Under the pieces are notes generated by a model, which did no database searches, was not told where the DNA came from, and worked only from the letters and a program-made list of their open reading frames with translations. Shown one piece after another: positions 36,001 through 45,110 of a stretch of 64,000 nt of DNA (positions are counted from its first letter, which is position 1; each line of letters opens with the position of its first letter). A program made the translations under genes and the position numbers. Origin of the DNA: an uncultured Bacteroidales bacterium (GTDB lineage: Bacteria > Bacteroidota > Bacteroidia > Bacteroidales > UBA932); NCBI GenBank assembly GCA_944322715.1, contig CALUPT010000015.1:1-64000 (forward strand), given 5' to 3'.

Positions 36001-36195
36001 GAGAAATGGATAGGCAAGGCCCGTATCAGCAGACTCCGTCTGTATCTTACCGGCAGTAACCTCTTCTGTCTCACGAAATACAGCGGCTTTGACCCCGAAG
36101 TCAACTGCAAGAGCAGTCCGCTGATGCCGGGATTCGACTATGGAGCCTATCCTAAGAACACCTCATATACCATTGGTCTGGAAATAACCTTTTAA
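33097..36195 (+). CDS. SusC-like TonB-dependent transporter
   Basis: About 1032 residues. A signal peptide (AATVLMTVTAMHGQ) is followed by a carboxypeptidase-regulatory-like domain (VRGTVTDHGGEPLAGVTVIE), the plug (IDEAVVVGYGTMRRGDLTGS; DGFEVDNIDYIANQDIQSIE; IYGARAANGVVLVTTKSG) and a long barrel with the C-terminal segment SYTIGLEITF. No STN domain is present, unlike the first SusC of the window, so this system is not wired to a FecR/ECF pair. In-frame starts exist at 33064 (GTG), 33097 and 33106; the ATGs are preferred. SusD follows after 23 bases. Confidence 0.93.
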   Translation: MRHMIKKISAVAATVLMTVTAMHGQTVTEVRGTVTDHGGEPLAGVTVIEEGTMNGVVTDADGKYVIRVPSTAVLVYDYMGFRQVKESVSGRGVIDVSLEEDSKFIDEAVVVGYGTMRRGDLTGSVSSVSAENIENFRTGSVLEALGGQIAGVNITSNDGTPGSGFNVIVRGVGTVNGDSSPLYIVDGFEVDNIDYIANQDIQSIEVLKDASASAIYGARAANGVVLVTTKSGRESRATVSYSGSATYRVLSKRLDVLGPYDFVKLQVERNADNAPLYYNTGVDNNGVPYKYQSADDYIGMEGINWQDEAFRNTWSQNHDISISGGSRTTKYFISFSHHDEDGIFLNSGYAKNAARVKLNQKIFEWLDLDLNINYTNQDKYGLGTGGWVLRNILAYRPTGGLNVTDEELLNSSADPGVDNSYNNHYNPLAATRTADIDTKTNTWIANASLTFRIIKGLTFKTSGSYNQSFVRDDYFYYEGSEYAARSGGPYGQSTMTLNNRWSVNNVLTYETSFNARHRLTAMVGQEYQMNGSEYLRGQAKEFSEDILGVDNLGAGNASLVETSRSDKKRLSFFARAFYSYGNRYMVTATVRADGSSVFARQNRWGFFPSFAAAWTLSNESWLRDVAWIDNLKLRAGYGTVGKYGWGTTSTTALVPNQLANPELKWEGATTVNLGLDFSVFDGRLSLTVDAFQKDTKDLLLAQNLAYVTGWESQWQNIGKIRNRGLEISVRSINFDRKNFSWTTDLNISFIKNTLVSLQDGTAYMLARTGFDSNNTNYDYIAIVGQPLGNMYGYVFDGVYQNSDFVMYPDMSIVLKDGVVDNSAHIGESPYPGYVKYKDLPTIDSDGDGVPDKGDGVISPDDRTVIGNGYPDWYGGITNTFHIYGFDLSFLFQFSYGNDIYNATRFVTTKTTDNGLNMQAEVLDRWTPYHASNAVPSVKGMTMHDIYSRFIEDGSYLRLKNLTVGYSFPEKWIGKARISRLRLYLTGSNLFCLTKYSGFDPEVNCKSSPLMPGFDYGAYPKNTSYTIGLEITF

Positions 36196-36218
36196 CGGCT
36201 GATTTAGATTGTATTTTT

Positions 36219-37973
36219 ATGAAAAAGGAAATAATAGCCATAATTGCAGCGGCTGTTCTGGTGCCTTCATGCAGCCTTGACGAGAATCTCTATACATACA
36301 TCGACGAGTCCACCTACATTACCGATGCAGCTTCCGCGCGGAATGTCCTTTTCGGGCTCTACAGGAACCTGTGCAGCCTTGACCTTTACGGGGACCGCCT
36401 TTCCATAGTATATGACCTGCCGACGGACATAGCCAAGGTGGACGGGAACTCCCTCGTGAACAACCGCGATTTCTGCTGCAATGCCCACACTGCCTCGAAT
36501 TCATGGGTGCAGAATACATGGAGATATGCCTATAACACCATATACAACGCCAACGATTTCATGGAGAAGGTCGCATCGGCCCGCAGCCGTATTCCGGAGG
36601 ACGATCAGGCGGCTGTCGACGTGTATGTGGCCGAGGCCCGGGTCATCAGGGCGCTGATGTATTTCGAACTCGTGCGCAACTGGGAGAATATTTCCCTGTT
36701 TACGACTACGGCCCAGTCCCGGCTTCATCCTTCCACATTCAGACAGGAAGATCCGGAGACCGTCTACGGGTTCATAGAGACAGAGCTCCGGGAGGCGGCG
36801 GAACTCCTTCCGTGGGCTACGGAGGACAACATCAGGACGGACAACAGCTTCATGATATCGAAGGGCAGCGCTCTCGGGCTGCTTGCACGGGTGTATGTGA
36901 CCTGGGCAGGCTACCCGTTGCTCGACACAGACAAGTGGACCGACGCGAAGGAAGTGTGCGAGGAAATCATCACTTCCGGGAAGCACGGGCTTCTTGCGGA
37001 CTATGAGGAACTGTGGAGGAACGCCTGCAATTCTGTCTGGAACCCTACCGAGAGCCTTTTCGAGATAAGTTTCTATTCTCCGATGATATCCAGCTCCGGG
37101 GCCAACAACTGCAGCGGCTATATCGGTAAATGGAACGGAGTCTATGTAGTGACGAATACTTCCCCGCTCGTAAGGGTGGATGCGAGATACCGTGCCGTCA
37201 CGACTTTTGCCGCCCGATGGCCCGATATCGAGAATGACAGGCGTTTCTACCTCAGCATGGCCGACTATTATTATGAAGGTACCGACAAGCTCGGATACAG
37301 CGAAGAAGACAACCGCTGGTATGAGGAATCCGGTATCGATGGCATCAGGAAGGTGTACAGAGTCGGTTATGGAAGGTATAAAGTGGATTTTACAGATGCC
37401 AATTCTCCTGTAGGGGAGACTCTGGCGAAAGATGCCTATAAGGATGGTCTGTATGTGGCCAAATGGGATCTTACTAAATACCAGGCAGCAGGAGACCAGC
37501 TCTCCGACGGCAATCTGTCCAATGCCCACTGGTACCTGATCCGCTACTCGGATGTCCTTCTGATGTATGCGGAAGCCGTCAATGAGATTTCAGGCCCGAC
37601 TTCCGAAGCCTATAATGCCGTGAATATGGTCCGTCGCAGAGGTTACGGTCTTGATGTCAATTCTACGGAACCTACCATTGCCGACCTTGCGACAGGTATG
37701 GGTCAGGAAGAATTCCGTCAGGCGATAAGGGACGAGAGGGCATATGAACTCTGTTTCGAAGGGCAGAGGAAACAGGATCTTATCCGTTGGGGAATCTATT
37801 ATGACACGATAGTACAGACCGGAATCGACCTTGATAACTGGAGATCCCAGTTCTCCGACAATTACCTTGCGGCAACGTACACTATCGAAGGTCGGCACGA
37901 GCTCCAGCCGATACCTCAGCGGGAGCTTGACCTGATGCCTCTGTACGAGCAGAATACAGGATGGAAGGAATAG
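36219..37973 (+). CDS. SusD/RagB-like surface lipoprotein
   Basis: A 584-residue lipoprotein with lipid-modified Cys18 (AAAVLVPSC). Family helices are seen in NTWRYAYNTIYNANDFMEKV and VDVYVAEARVIRALMYFELV, and the C-terminus shows RQAIRDERAYELCFEGQRKQ followed by DLIRWGIYYDTIVQTG and LQPIPQRELDLMPLYEQNTG. Length is typical. It pairs with the SusC encoded 23 bases upstream. The neighbouring heparinase-family lyase suggests a uronic-acid-containing polysaccharide as ligand, an inference from context. Confidence 0.93.
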   Translation: MKKEIIAIIAAAVLVPSCSLDENLYTYIDESTYITDAASARNVLFGLYRNLCSLDLYGDRLSIVYDLPTDIAKVDGNSLVNNRDFCCNAHTASNSWVQNTWRYAYNTIYNANDFMEKVASARSRIPEDDQAAVDVYVAEARVIRALMYFELVRNWENISLFTTTAQSRLHPSTFRQEDPETVYGFIETELREAAELLPWATEDNIRTDNSFMISKGSALGLLARVYVTWAGYPLLDTDKWTDAKEVCEEIITSGKHGLLADYEELWRNACNSVWNPTESLFEISFYSPMISSSGANNCSGYIGKWNGVYVVTNTSPLVRVDARYRAVTTFAARWPDIENDRRFYLSMADYYYEGTDKLGYSEEDNRWYEESGIDGIRKVYRVGYGRYKVDFTDANSPVGETLAKDAYKDGLYVAKWDLTKYQAAGDQLSDGNLSNAHWYLIRYSDVLLMYAEAVNEISGPTSEAYNAVNMVRRRGYGLDVNSTEPTIADLATGMGQEEFRQAIRDERAYELCFEGQRKQDLIRWGIYYDTIVQTGIDLDNWRSQFSDNYLAATYTIEGRHELQPIPQRELDLMPLYEQNTGWKE

Positions 37974-38068
37974 GGCATCGGGTCCTTTCCCTGCTTCTGT
38001 TCATTCCCGGACAACATACGGCCGGTAGCAGATAAATTTATAGACATACATTAACCAAATCAATATCA

Positions 38069-38557
38069 ATGAAAACATTAAGACTAATCACGATTCTGGC
38101 GGGAGTCCTTTCCGTGGTGGTGCTGTCATCATGCAGGAAAGCACAGAGCCAGCCCGGTCTTTCGATTGACATGTCGATCGAAGTGACTGACATTTCGGCG
38201 ATCAACGCCATGTTGAAGATCAGCGGAGAAGGAGACGAACCGGCCCTTATCCGCATGGTATCCGCAGTCCCTGAGGCGGAAGTCATGGAGACAGTGGGCA
38301 GTCTTGACAATTCGGAAGCTGTCAAGAGCTATATTTCCGGCAACGGAGATGCGATCAGCCTTCCGTACAGCGCCGTACTGAAAGACCTGAGTCCGGAAAC
38401 GGCCTATTTCATAGGAGTGGCGGCCTATGATTCGGAGATGAATGTCTACGGATATGCGACCACGACTTTCACGACACTTGACCTGTCGTCCATTACGGAC
38501 GATGCCCTGGGCGACCCGAGCGATGCAGGGAGCCTTACGGAGAATGAACTGGAATAA
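38069..38557 (+). CDS. Lipoprotein of unknown function, one FN3-like domain
   Basis: A 162-residue protein with the lipobox VVVLSSC (Cys22). The mature part reads as one beta-sandwich: SIDMSIEVTDISAINAMLKI, then SLPYSAVLKDLSPETAYFIG and VAAYDSEMNVYGYATTTFTT. The L.P.T.Y.....A.D......G......T.TT pattern is like an FN3-type fold. The acidic tail ends in SLTENELE. I do not recognise a family. Position in SusCD locus 2, 95 bases after susD and 19 before a fimbrillin-like gene, suggests an accessory surface protein. Confidence 0.75.
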   Translation: MKTLRLITILAGVLSVVVLSSCRKAQSQPGLSIDMSIEVTDISAINAMLKISGEGDEPALIRMVSAVPEAEVMETVGSLDNSEAVKSYISGNGDAISLPYSAVLKDLSPETAYFIGVAAYDSEMNVYGYATTTFTTLDLSSITDDALGDPSDAGSLTENELE

Positions 38558-38576
38558 CCTGTAAAAACGGAACGAG

Positions 38577-40829
38577 ATGAAAAAGGAAATTATATTGCCA
38601 TTATTGTTTGCAGGCTCGACGCTGCTCCTTTCTTCCTGTATGAAAGAGGAGCTTGAACCGGCTGCACCGTCATCCGTCAGCGGAAAGACACTTGTATTCG
38701 AGGGAGATTTCACCGTATCGACCAAGATACAGTACGGAGACGCAGAGGACGGGATCCATACACTTACCTGGACAGAAGGTGATGCGATAGGTATCTTCTC
38801 GTATGACCAGACCGAGACTATGAACAACAATATCAGGGCGGACCTTCACTCCAGTACATACGATGTGTCGAAGGGGATTTTCATTCCTGTAGACGAGATA
38901 ATCGAGATACCGCCGACTGAGGAGGGCGGCGAGCCAACGGAGGGCATCATATCCATCGAATACCCTCAGAATTCGGACGAGACCTTTGTGGTGTACTATC
39001 CTTACAGGTCTGGTACTGAACTGAGCGTTGATGACGGCAGTCTCCACTCGACAGTCGCGAATGAGCAGACCCAGGATGCGGTAGGTGACAGGAAGGTACT
39101 TGCGAACGGTTTTGCGACCGGCATAGCGGAAGTCGCGGCAGGCTCCGGGAAAGCGACCTTTGCCCTTACGCACCGACTTGCCTACATCACTGTGAAGGCG
39201 ACATCAAGCGAATTTTCTGGCTATCAGCTTCATTCGGTCCAGCTTTTTGACCGGAACGGGCAGGCAGCGCTTACGGGGGACTTTGCCATCGAACCGATCG
39301 AGGGGACGCTTTCCGTTACTGAAGGTACGACCGGCTCTTCGGTGAGGGTGGACGTACAGAGCCATGATTTCTCCGCCGCACCTGAAAAGAGCGAGCTTTA
39401 TCTTGCCGTCCTTCCGGGGGACTATTCATCGGCCGACATGTACATCGCCGTGACATTCATCAATGCCGACGGAGCTACTCAGACGGTGCCTATGAAGTTC
39501 GACAAAAAATGTGTTTTCCCTTCAGGTTCTCTTACCACGATAGACCTCGGGGACATCAAATCTTCAGACAATGTCTGGCCATGGTATTCTACATCCGAAA
39601 AAAGGGATCTGGTGAAAAGATGGGCTTACGGTCCTCAGAACACATATTTTGCAGAACGTCCTGAAAATAACGGAGAGAGCACCCGTGTGACGATAGATGT
39701 CAAGGCAAGGGGTGACTTTAGTAAAGTGAAAGAACCGAAATACTATTCGCTTCTCTTGCCTTCCGAGATGGGTGATCCGGGGGCAGTAACAAGCGGAGTG
39801 AGAGCTTTCCTCAGTACGGATGGAACCAAGGACCCGGCTTCCATTACATCAGGGTCGACTACAGAGCCGAATTATCTTCCGGTGGATGCCGGTTATACCA
39901 TTACGGTATATGTCCTTGATCAGATTCTCGGTACAGGACGTTGGGGTACCGTAGCTCTCTACGATGAGGATAAGAATATCATATGGTCATTCATGGTACA
40001 GGGTTATAAGAAAGGGGATGCCCCTCAGGATGTGAATTATCCGGGCTTTACTCTGCTGGATCGTTTCCTCGGACAGGGCAACGGCAACAGAAAGGCAGAG
40101 GCAGACGGGGATTTCGATTCCAATGCTCCGGCCTATTTCCAGTGGGGAAGGAAAGATCCTCTCACATGGTCGAACAGTTCCGGGTTGGGATATATAATGG
40201 AATTCACCACTGAACCTGTAGCAGATGTAGGGGACGCAGCCTATATTCCGACTACAAAGATCGTTTCAGGCGACAGATGGTACGAAGGAGACATACATTG
40301 GGAGCTTTGGGGCGGATACAACAATACCGATGACTGGTACGACCCTGAAGAGTCGGGAGCCAAGACAATCTATGATCCATGTCCTGAAGGCTACCGGGTG
40401 CCGGATGCCAGGGTGTTCAAGGAAGTCGGGGATAATACCGAAATATGGGAAATGCCTAACGGACATGCACTTCAGGTTACGGATGCAAGTGCGCCTAACT
40501 GCTATTTGAATCCGGAATCACCGTTCTACGCAAAATACAGTACTCTTGCATACAAGCTTCAGGACGGGACATATGACTATTGGCCGTTCCTCGGTTATCT
40601 GTCAAATGGAACAAGACAATATGCCGAACGTTCAAGCAACAACAATAACAATGCTCTTGAGACTTGGGCCAATTCATATTTGAACTCTGCCGTTTCGGCA
40701 GGCAATGCCCGTGGAGTGACCCTCGAATACGGCTACTGGTCTAAAGAGCGTCTGTTCAATTCCCGTCACGATGCCATGATGACCTATGCCTACCCTGTCC
40801 GCTGTCAGAAAGACGATCTTGGACGCTGA
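38577..40829 (+). CDS. Fimbrillin-like lipoprotein with C-terminal FISUMP-like domain
   Basis: A 750-residue lipoprotein (Cys21, STLLLSSC). The N-terminal 330 residues follow the fimbrillin/Mfa pattern: TKIQYGDAEDGIHTLTWTEG, then DETFVVYYPYRSGTELSVDD and ATFALTHRLAYITVKATSSE, with LYLAVLPGDYSSADMYIAVT. The C-terminal part has the look of fibrobacter-succinogenes-major-paralogous-type domains: NAPAYFQWGRKDPLTW, IYDPCPEGYRVPDARVF and YWSKERLFN with MMTYAYPVRCQKDD at the end. In SusCD loci such fusion proteins are found at the surface; carbohydrate binding is a guess. It follows the FN3-like lipoprotein gene by 19 bases. Confidence 0.8.
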   Translation: MKKEIILPLLFAGSTLLLSSCMKEELEPAAPSSVSGKTLVFEGDFTVSTKIQYGDAEDGIHTLTWTEGDAIGIFSYDQTETMNNNIRADLHSSTYDVSKGIFIPVDEIIEIPPTEEGGEPTEGIISIEYPQNSDETFVVYYPYRSGTELSVDDGSLHSTVANEQTQDAVGDRKVLANGFATGIAEVAAGSGKATFALTHRLAYITVKATSSEFSGYQLHSVQLFDRNGQAALTGDFAIEPIEGTLSVTEGTTGSSVRVDVQSHDFSAAPEKSELYLAVLPGDYSSADMYIAVTFINADGATQTVPMKFDKKCVFPSGSLTTIDLGDIKSSDNVWPWYSTSEKRDLVKRWAYGPQNTYFAERPENNGESTRVTIDVKARGDFSKVKEPKYYSLLLPSEMGDPGAVTSGVRAFLSTDGTKDPASITSGSTTEPNYLPVDAGYTITVYVLDQILGTGRWGTVALYDEDKNIIWSFMVQGYKKGDAPQDVNYPGFTLLDRFLGQGNGNRKAEADGDFDSNAPAYFQWGRKDPLTWSNSSGLGYIMEFTTEPVADVGDAAYIPTTKIVSGDRWYEGDIHWELWGGYNNTDDWYDPEESGAKTIYDPCPEGYRVPDARVFKEVGDNTEIWEMPNGHALQVTDASAPNCYLNPESPFYAKYSTLAYKLQDGTYDYWPFLGYLSNGTRQYAERSSNNNNNALETWANSYLNSAVSAGNARGVTLEYGYWSKERLFNSRHDAMMTYAYPVRCQKDDLGR

Positions 40830-40915
40830 CATTTTAAGAAACTGTTCTGTAAAGCGGTTTCCAAGGTAAAAATGTTCTGAAAATATTGTTATTGTATAAA
40901 AATCAGACTGTGGAT

Positions 40916-42979
40916 ATGCGGAAATTATTGTTATTTGTGTCTGCATTGTGCATGGCTGTGAGTTACGGAGGATGTGCCGAAGTGGACGTCACGGATCCGG
41001 ACGGACAGGGAACGGAGGAGGGAACAGGTGGAGAGCCCGGTGACGGGGACAGCGACACCCCGTCCGGAGACATTCCGGAAGGTTTCGATGAAGAGCCGGA
41101 TGACCCTGTGTCCGATTTTAATATCACCTTCGACTATTCGGAGCTTTCCAGAGCCGGACATCCCCGCCTGCTGATCGACAAGGAAGGGTTCGAAGACCTC
41201 AAGAGCAAGGTGACTACAGACAGATTTACCTACAAGACCCTGTACAAACTTCATCAGGAGGTGCTATCACGGGCTCGTCAGATAGTCTCGTCCGACCGCG
41301 GGTTCACGGGCGCGTCGGACCATTATACGATAGTTGACAATCTTCTTTCCTGTGCCTATGCGTACAGGATGACAGGGCAGAGCGCGTATCTTGTCAAGGC
41401 AAAGGGTGATCTTGCGACGGTATGCGGGTACGCGAACTGGGTCCCATCAGGCCTGTCGGTAGGGGAAATCTCGCTGGCGGTTGCGATAGCCTATGACTGG
41501 CTGTATTACGACCTCGGTCTCGAAGAGAGGACAGATATCCATAACGCCATGGTGGATAAGGGTATAAGACAGGTGTACAGCAAGAACATGTCCACATCCA
41601 TCGGCAACTGGAACTCGATCATCCTCGGAGGGGCCGCGTGCGCGTCCCTAGCCGTTTACGAGAAGGACAAGGAAATATCCGTCAAACAGATAGAGAAGGC
41701 TGTAGAAGAGAACATGATTGCAATGAAAGGCATCTACAGCCCTGACGGCAACTATGCGGAAGGCTGCGGCTACTGGGAGTACGGCACGGGTTTCGAGGTG
41801 TGTTTTCTGACCAGTCTTCAGGATATCTTCGGACACACAGCCGGATTGATGGAGGTTCCGGGGTTCATGGAGTCGGGAAAATATGCCCTCTATACCCACG
41901 GCACGATGAATACTCAGTTCTCGTACTGCGACGGCGGAGGAACGACCGATTCCCCATTCCTGACCTCCTGGTAGTTCGCTGCCAAGCATGATGACCCGAC
42001 ACTTGCCTTTTGCGAGGCACGTATGCTCGATGAGGGCATCTATTCGGATACGAAACTGACCGATACGAAATACCGACTGCTTCCGGCAATGATAGTGATG
42101 ATGAGGGACTTCGACATCGACAGCCGGACCATGTCCCCACCGGAGGAAGAGATATGGCATGGAGCCGGAGAGATGCCTGTAGTGATGGTCCGCAGGGGCT
42201 GGAACTATGATGAAACTGATGTATTCCTGGGCATCAAGGCAGGGCACTGCAATACATGGAAGACCTCCGGGACCGCCCACGGGCATATGGATGCAGGTTC
42301 ATTCGTTTTCGAAGCTGATGGCGTAAGGTGGTCGGATGACATCATGCGTCCGTCCTATTCGGCATGGTTCGCCGCGCTTCAGGCAGCGGGGAGCCGTTCG
42401 GGAGATACGTCGCAGACCGGTCTGAGGTGGGATACCTTCCGGGTGAACAATCTGTGCCACAGTACGATAGTGTCCTACAGCAATGACGGCTCCGTTCCCG
42501 ACAAGCTTCATCCGAGCGATTTCTATGTAGACGGCTTCGCGACGATAGACGAAGTGATCGACGCAGGCGGACGACAGGGAGCGGTAGTTGACATGACCGG
42601 TCCAATGAAAGGTCAGATCAGCAGGGCGACGCGTACCATAGAACTGGTTGACGGGACCGACCTTGTGGTCACGGATGAGATAACCGCGCTGCCGACTCTC
42701 GACAGCGAACTCGAATGGCGGATGCTTTCGATTACGAATGCCACGGTTACTGAAGAAGGTATCACACTGACGAAGAACGGCAGGTCCCGGACCCTGGCAA
42801 TGACATCGTCCGATCCATCCATAACACCTGAATACAGGAAATGGAGCACGGTACGACCGTCGGACTGGACTCCTCGTGACTGGGACCAGGCGATATCTGA
42901 CAGGACGATAGTGGGATGGTCGGTTACCGTCCCTGCCGGCAGGACTGTCAGGATAGTCACCACACTGGCTTCCGACTGA
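40916..42979 (+). pseudogene. Heparinase II/III-family polysaccharide lyase interrupted by one in-frame amber codon
   Basis: The frame runs for 686 sense codons, broken only by TAG at 41972-41974. The first part begins MRKLLLFVSA with a lipobox Cys20 and an acidic Gly/Asp-rich linker. An alpha-toroid follows (GRPRLLIDKEGF-type start SRAGHPRLLIDKEGFEDLKS, later GNYAEGCGYWEYGTGFEVCF). After the stop the same frame continues with FAAKHDDPTLAFCEARMLDE and the C-terminal beta-sandwich domain, including the conserved GTAHGHMDAGSFVFEADGVR. Family members cleave uronic-acid-containing glycans by beta-elimination. TAG ends several other genes here, so it is a real stop codon. A TGG (Trp) to TAG change is the simplest cause. 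Either a recent pseudogene or a sequencing error. Confidence 0.75.
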
Positions 42980-43082
42980 ATGCATCCTTTTGCATAAGAT
43001 GCCATCCTTTCCGTCCGGGCATCCTCTCCTGATGTTATCAGGCATGGGGACGATGTACGTTGCGGACATGAATTAATTTGAA

Positions 43083-43122
43083 AGAGGGCGGGTCAAAAGT
43101 CAGACTCGCCCTCTGTTTATTC
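43083..43122. terminator. Intrinsic terminator after the lyase gene
   Basis: AGAGGGCGGGTC (43083-43094) pairs with GACTCGCCCTCT (43103-43114), 12 base pairs with one G-T, around an 8-base loop, followed by GTTTATT. It lies between the lyase and the convergent peptidase gene and could act in both directions. The rest of the 249-base gap shows nothing else. Confidence 0.75.
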
Positions 43123-43228
43123 GTACTTCTGATAGAGTCTGGTTCCGAATATTCGATTCTCAAAGAGAAAAAATTCCTTTTGGCTTCTCTTGTTATTGGC
43201 AGGATTGTCTTCGGGTTGAAAGGTATTG

Positions 43229-43897
43229 TCAGTCTCTGCGGGCTATTCCGATGTAGTACAGAAGGGTGGCAAGGGAGCCGAGGGCTGCGACAACATAGGT
43301 ATAGGCTGCCCATCTGAGGGCATCTACAGCCATGGGACGGGTTTCATAATCCGTGATGCCTGTATTGTCGAGCCATGCTATTGCCCTCTGGCTTGCATTG
43401 ATTTCGACCGGAAGCGTAACGAAACTGAAAAGAGTGGTCAGGGCGAACAGTCCTATGCCTATCCACAGCAGCTGCGGGAATGAACTGAAGACTATGATGC
43501 CTATCAGAAGTACCCACTGCACGATGTTCGATGCGAAACTTACCACCGGCACAAGGGCCGACCTCATTTTCAGCGGGGCATAGCCCATTGCGTGCTGCAC
43601 GGCGTGTCCGCATTCGTGCGCGGCTACGGCAGCAGCGGCCACGGACCGGGATGAATACACCCCTTCACTGAGTGCGACTGTCTTTGTGGCAGGATTGTAG
43701 TGGTCTGTCAGCATGCCCTGGGCAGGGACGACTTTCACATCGTATATGCCGTTGTCGTTCAGCATTTTCATGGCAACTTCAGCCCCTGACATCCCGTTCG
43801 GGAGGGGTACCTTGGAGTATTTGCTGAACTTGCTCTGCAGGACGCTCTGGACAATGAGTCCGAGCACCATGATTCCGATAAAGAGAATCCAATTCAT
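43229..43897 (-). CDS. Membrane zinc metallopeptidase (YugP family)
   Basis: A 222-residue protein of the neutral zinc metallopeptidase_2 family. The N-terminal membrane helix is MNWILFIGIMVLGLIVQSVL; the zinc motif is AAAAVAAHECGHAVQHAMGY near residues 85-104 (HExxH in the form HECGH). Two or three further membrane segments follow (VVSFASNIVQWVLLIGIIVF; LLWIGIGLFALTTLFSFVTL). Substrates are unknown; the family is widespread and is often called YugP. It stands alone, divergent from alr. Confidence 0.88.
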   Translation of the reverse strand: MNWILFIGIMVLGLIVQSVLQSKFSKYSKVPLPNGMSGAEVAMKMLNDNGIYDVKVVPAQGMLTDHYNPATKTVALSEGVYSSRSVAAAAVAAHECGHAVQHAMGYAPLKMRSALVPVVSFASNIVQWVLLIGIIVFSSFPQLLWIGIGLFALTTLFSFVTLPVEINASQRAIAWLDNTGITDYETRPMAVDALRWAAYTYVVAALGSLATLLYYIGIARRD

Positions 43898-43937
43898 ATC
43901 CGTATCTTATTTTGATTTATATTAGTGCTAAAATTAG

Positions 43938-43945
43938 TAAATTTG
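43938..43945 (+). promoter_or_regulatory. Predicted -7 element for alr
   Basis: TAAATTTG, 25 bases before the alr start codon. A TTG lies at 43912-43914, with 23 bases between, a little longer than usual. Confidence 0.5.
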
Positions 43946-43970
43946 CAGCCGTTTGCGCAAATATACAATA

Positions 43971-45083
43971 ATGATGCTAAAGGAGAATGATTTTTCAAGA
44001 TTGGAGATAAACCTGCCAAATTGTCTTGAAAATTACAGATATTTCAGAAACAGGCTGGAATCCGGCACGAAACTGCTTGTGCTCGTGAAGGCGAATGCGT
44101 ACGGACACGGGGCGGTGGAGTTCGCCGGGATGATGGAGGATGCGGGGGCGGATTATTTTGCAGTCGCATATCCTGTAGAGGGAATGGAGCTGAAGGATGC
44201 CGGCATCAGGACTCCCGTGATGGTGCTGACGACCGGTACGGATTATTTCAATGAGATAATAGATTACGGACTGGAGCCGAGCATTCCAAATCTCTATACT
44301 CTTGAAGCATTCTGCAATGTGTTGGCGGAGAGAAGGATAGAGGATTATCCCATCCATGTCAAACTGGATACGGGGATGCACAGGCTGGGATTCATGACAG
44401 AAGAACTGCCGGAGTTGCTGTCTTTTCTCGGTGCCTGCCGTCTTGTCAGGGTGAAGTCGGTATTCTCGCATCTTGCAGCATCTGAAGACCCTGCGTGCGA
44501 TGCATTCACAGAGAGCCAGGTGGCGATGTTCAGGAAAAACGCGGATGCCATATCAGCAGGCATCGGCTACAGACCGATGTACCATATACTCAATTCGGCC
44601 GGGATAGAGCGGTTTCCCCAGTACCAGTTCGACATGGTGCGGCTTGGCATAGGCATTTACGGTGTGAGCGCGATACCGGGTGTCAGGCTTGCCCCGGTGG
44701 CATCATTCAAATGCAATATTCTGCAGATCAAGCATCTGAGGCCGGAGGACGGAACAATCGGCTACGGCAGGGCGGGACACATTTCTCCGGAAGGGACCGT
44801 CATTGCGACCATTCCTGCGGGATATGCGGACGGGATAGACCGTCATCTCGGCAACGGACGCTGCTCGTTCTCCCTGAACGGACACAGGGTGCCGACCATC
44901 GGCAACATCTGTATGGACATGTGCATGCTGGACATTACCGGCGTGCCGGCAGAGGTAGGGGATACGGTCACGATTTTCGGCGAGGACCCGACTGCGTCCG
45001 AACTTGCCGGAATACTCGGCACGATTCCATACGAGATATTCACCTCGATACCCCGCCGTATCGACCGAATTGTCATAAGATGA
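43971..45083 (+). CDS. alr: Alanine racemase
   Basis: A 370-residue PLP enzyme that makes D-alanine for peptidoglycan. The PLP Lys lies in VLVKANAYGHGAVEFAGMME near residue 43, the fold-type III barrel follows (HVKLDTGMHRLGF), and the C-terminal beta domain carries the catalytic Tyr in GRAGHISPEG-type context (DGTIGYGRAGH) and GNICMDMCMLDI. Length is normal. The start ATGATG at 43971 was chosen; a TTG start 18 bases upstream would put the start within the promoter-proximal leader. A tyrosine phosphatase gene follows after 27 bases. Confidence 0.93.
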   Translation: MMLKENDFSRLEINLPNCLENYRYFRNRLESGTKLLVLVKANAYGHGAVEFAGMMEDAGADYFAVAYPVEGMELKDAGIRTPVMVLTTGTDYFNEIIDYGLEPSIPNLYTLEAFCNVLAERRIEDYPIHVKLDTGMHRLGFMTEELPELLSFLGACRLVRVKSVFSHLAASEDPACDAFTESQVAMFRKNADAISAGIGYRPMYHILNSAGIERFPQYQFDMVRLGIGIYGVSAIPGVRLAPVASFKCNILQIKHLRPEDGTIGYGRAGHISPEGTVIATIPAGYADGIDRHLGNGRCSFSLNGHRVPTIGNICMDMCMLDITGVPAEVGDTVTIFGEDPTASELAGILGTIPYEIFTSIPRRIDRIVIR

Positions 45084-45110
45084 CGCGAATCCGATAAAAT
45101 AATGTAATAC

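Noticed and set aside
41972..41974. TAG read as a sense codon through code change
   Set aside because: TAG ends several intact genes in the window (for example at 1845, 32110, 37973 and 60497).
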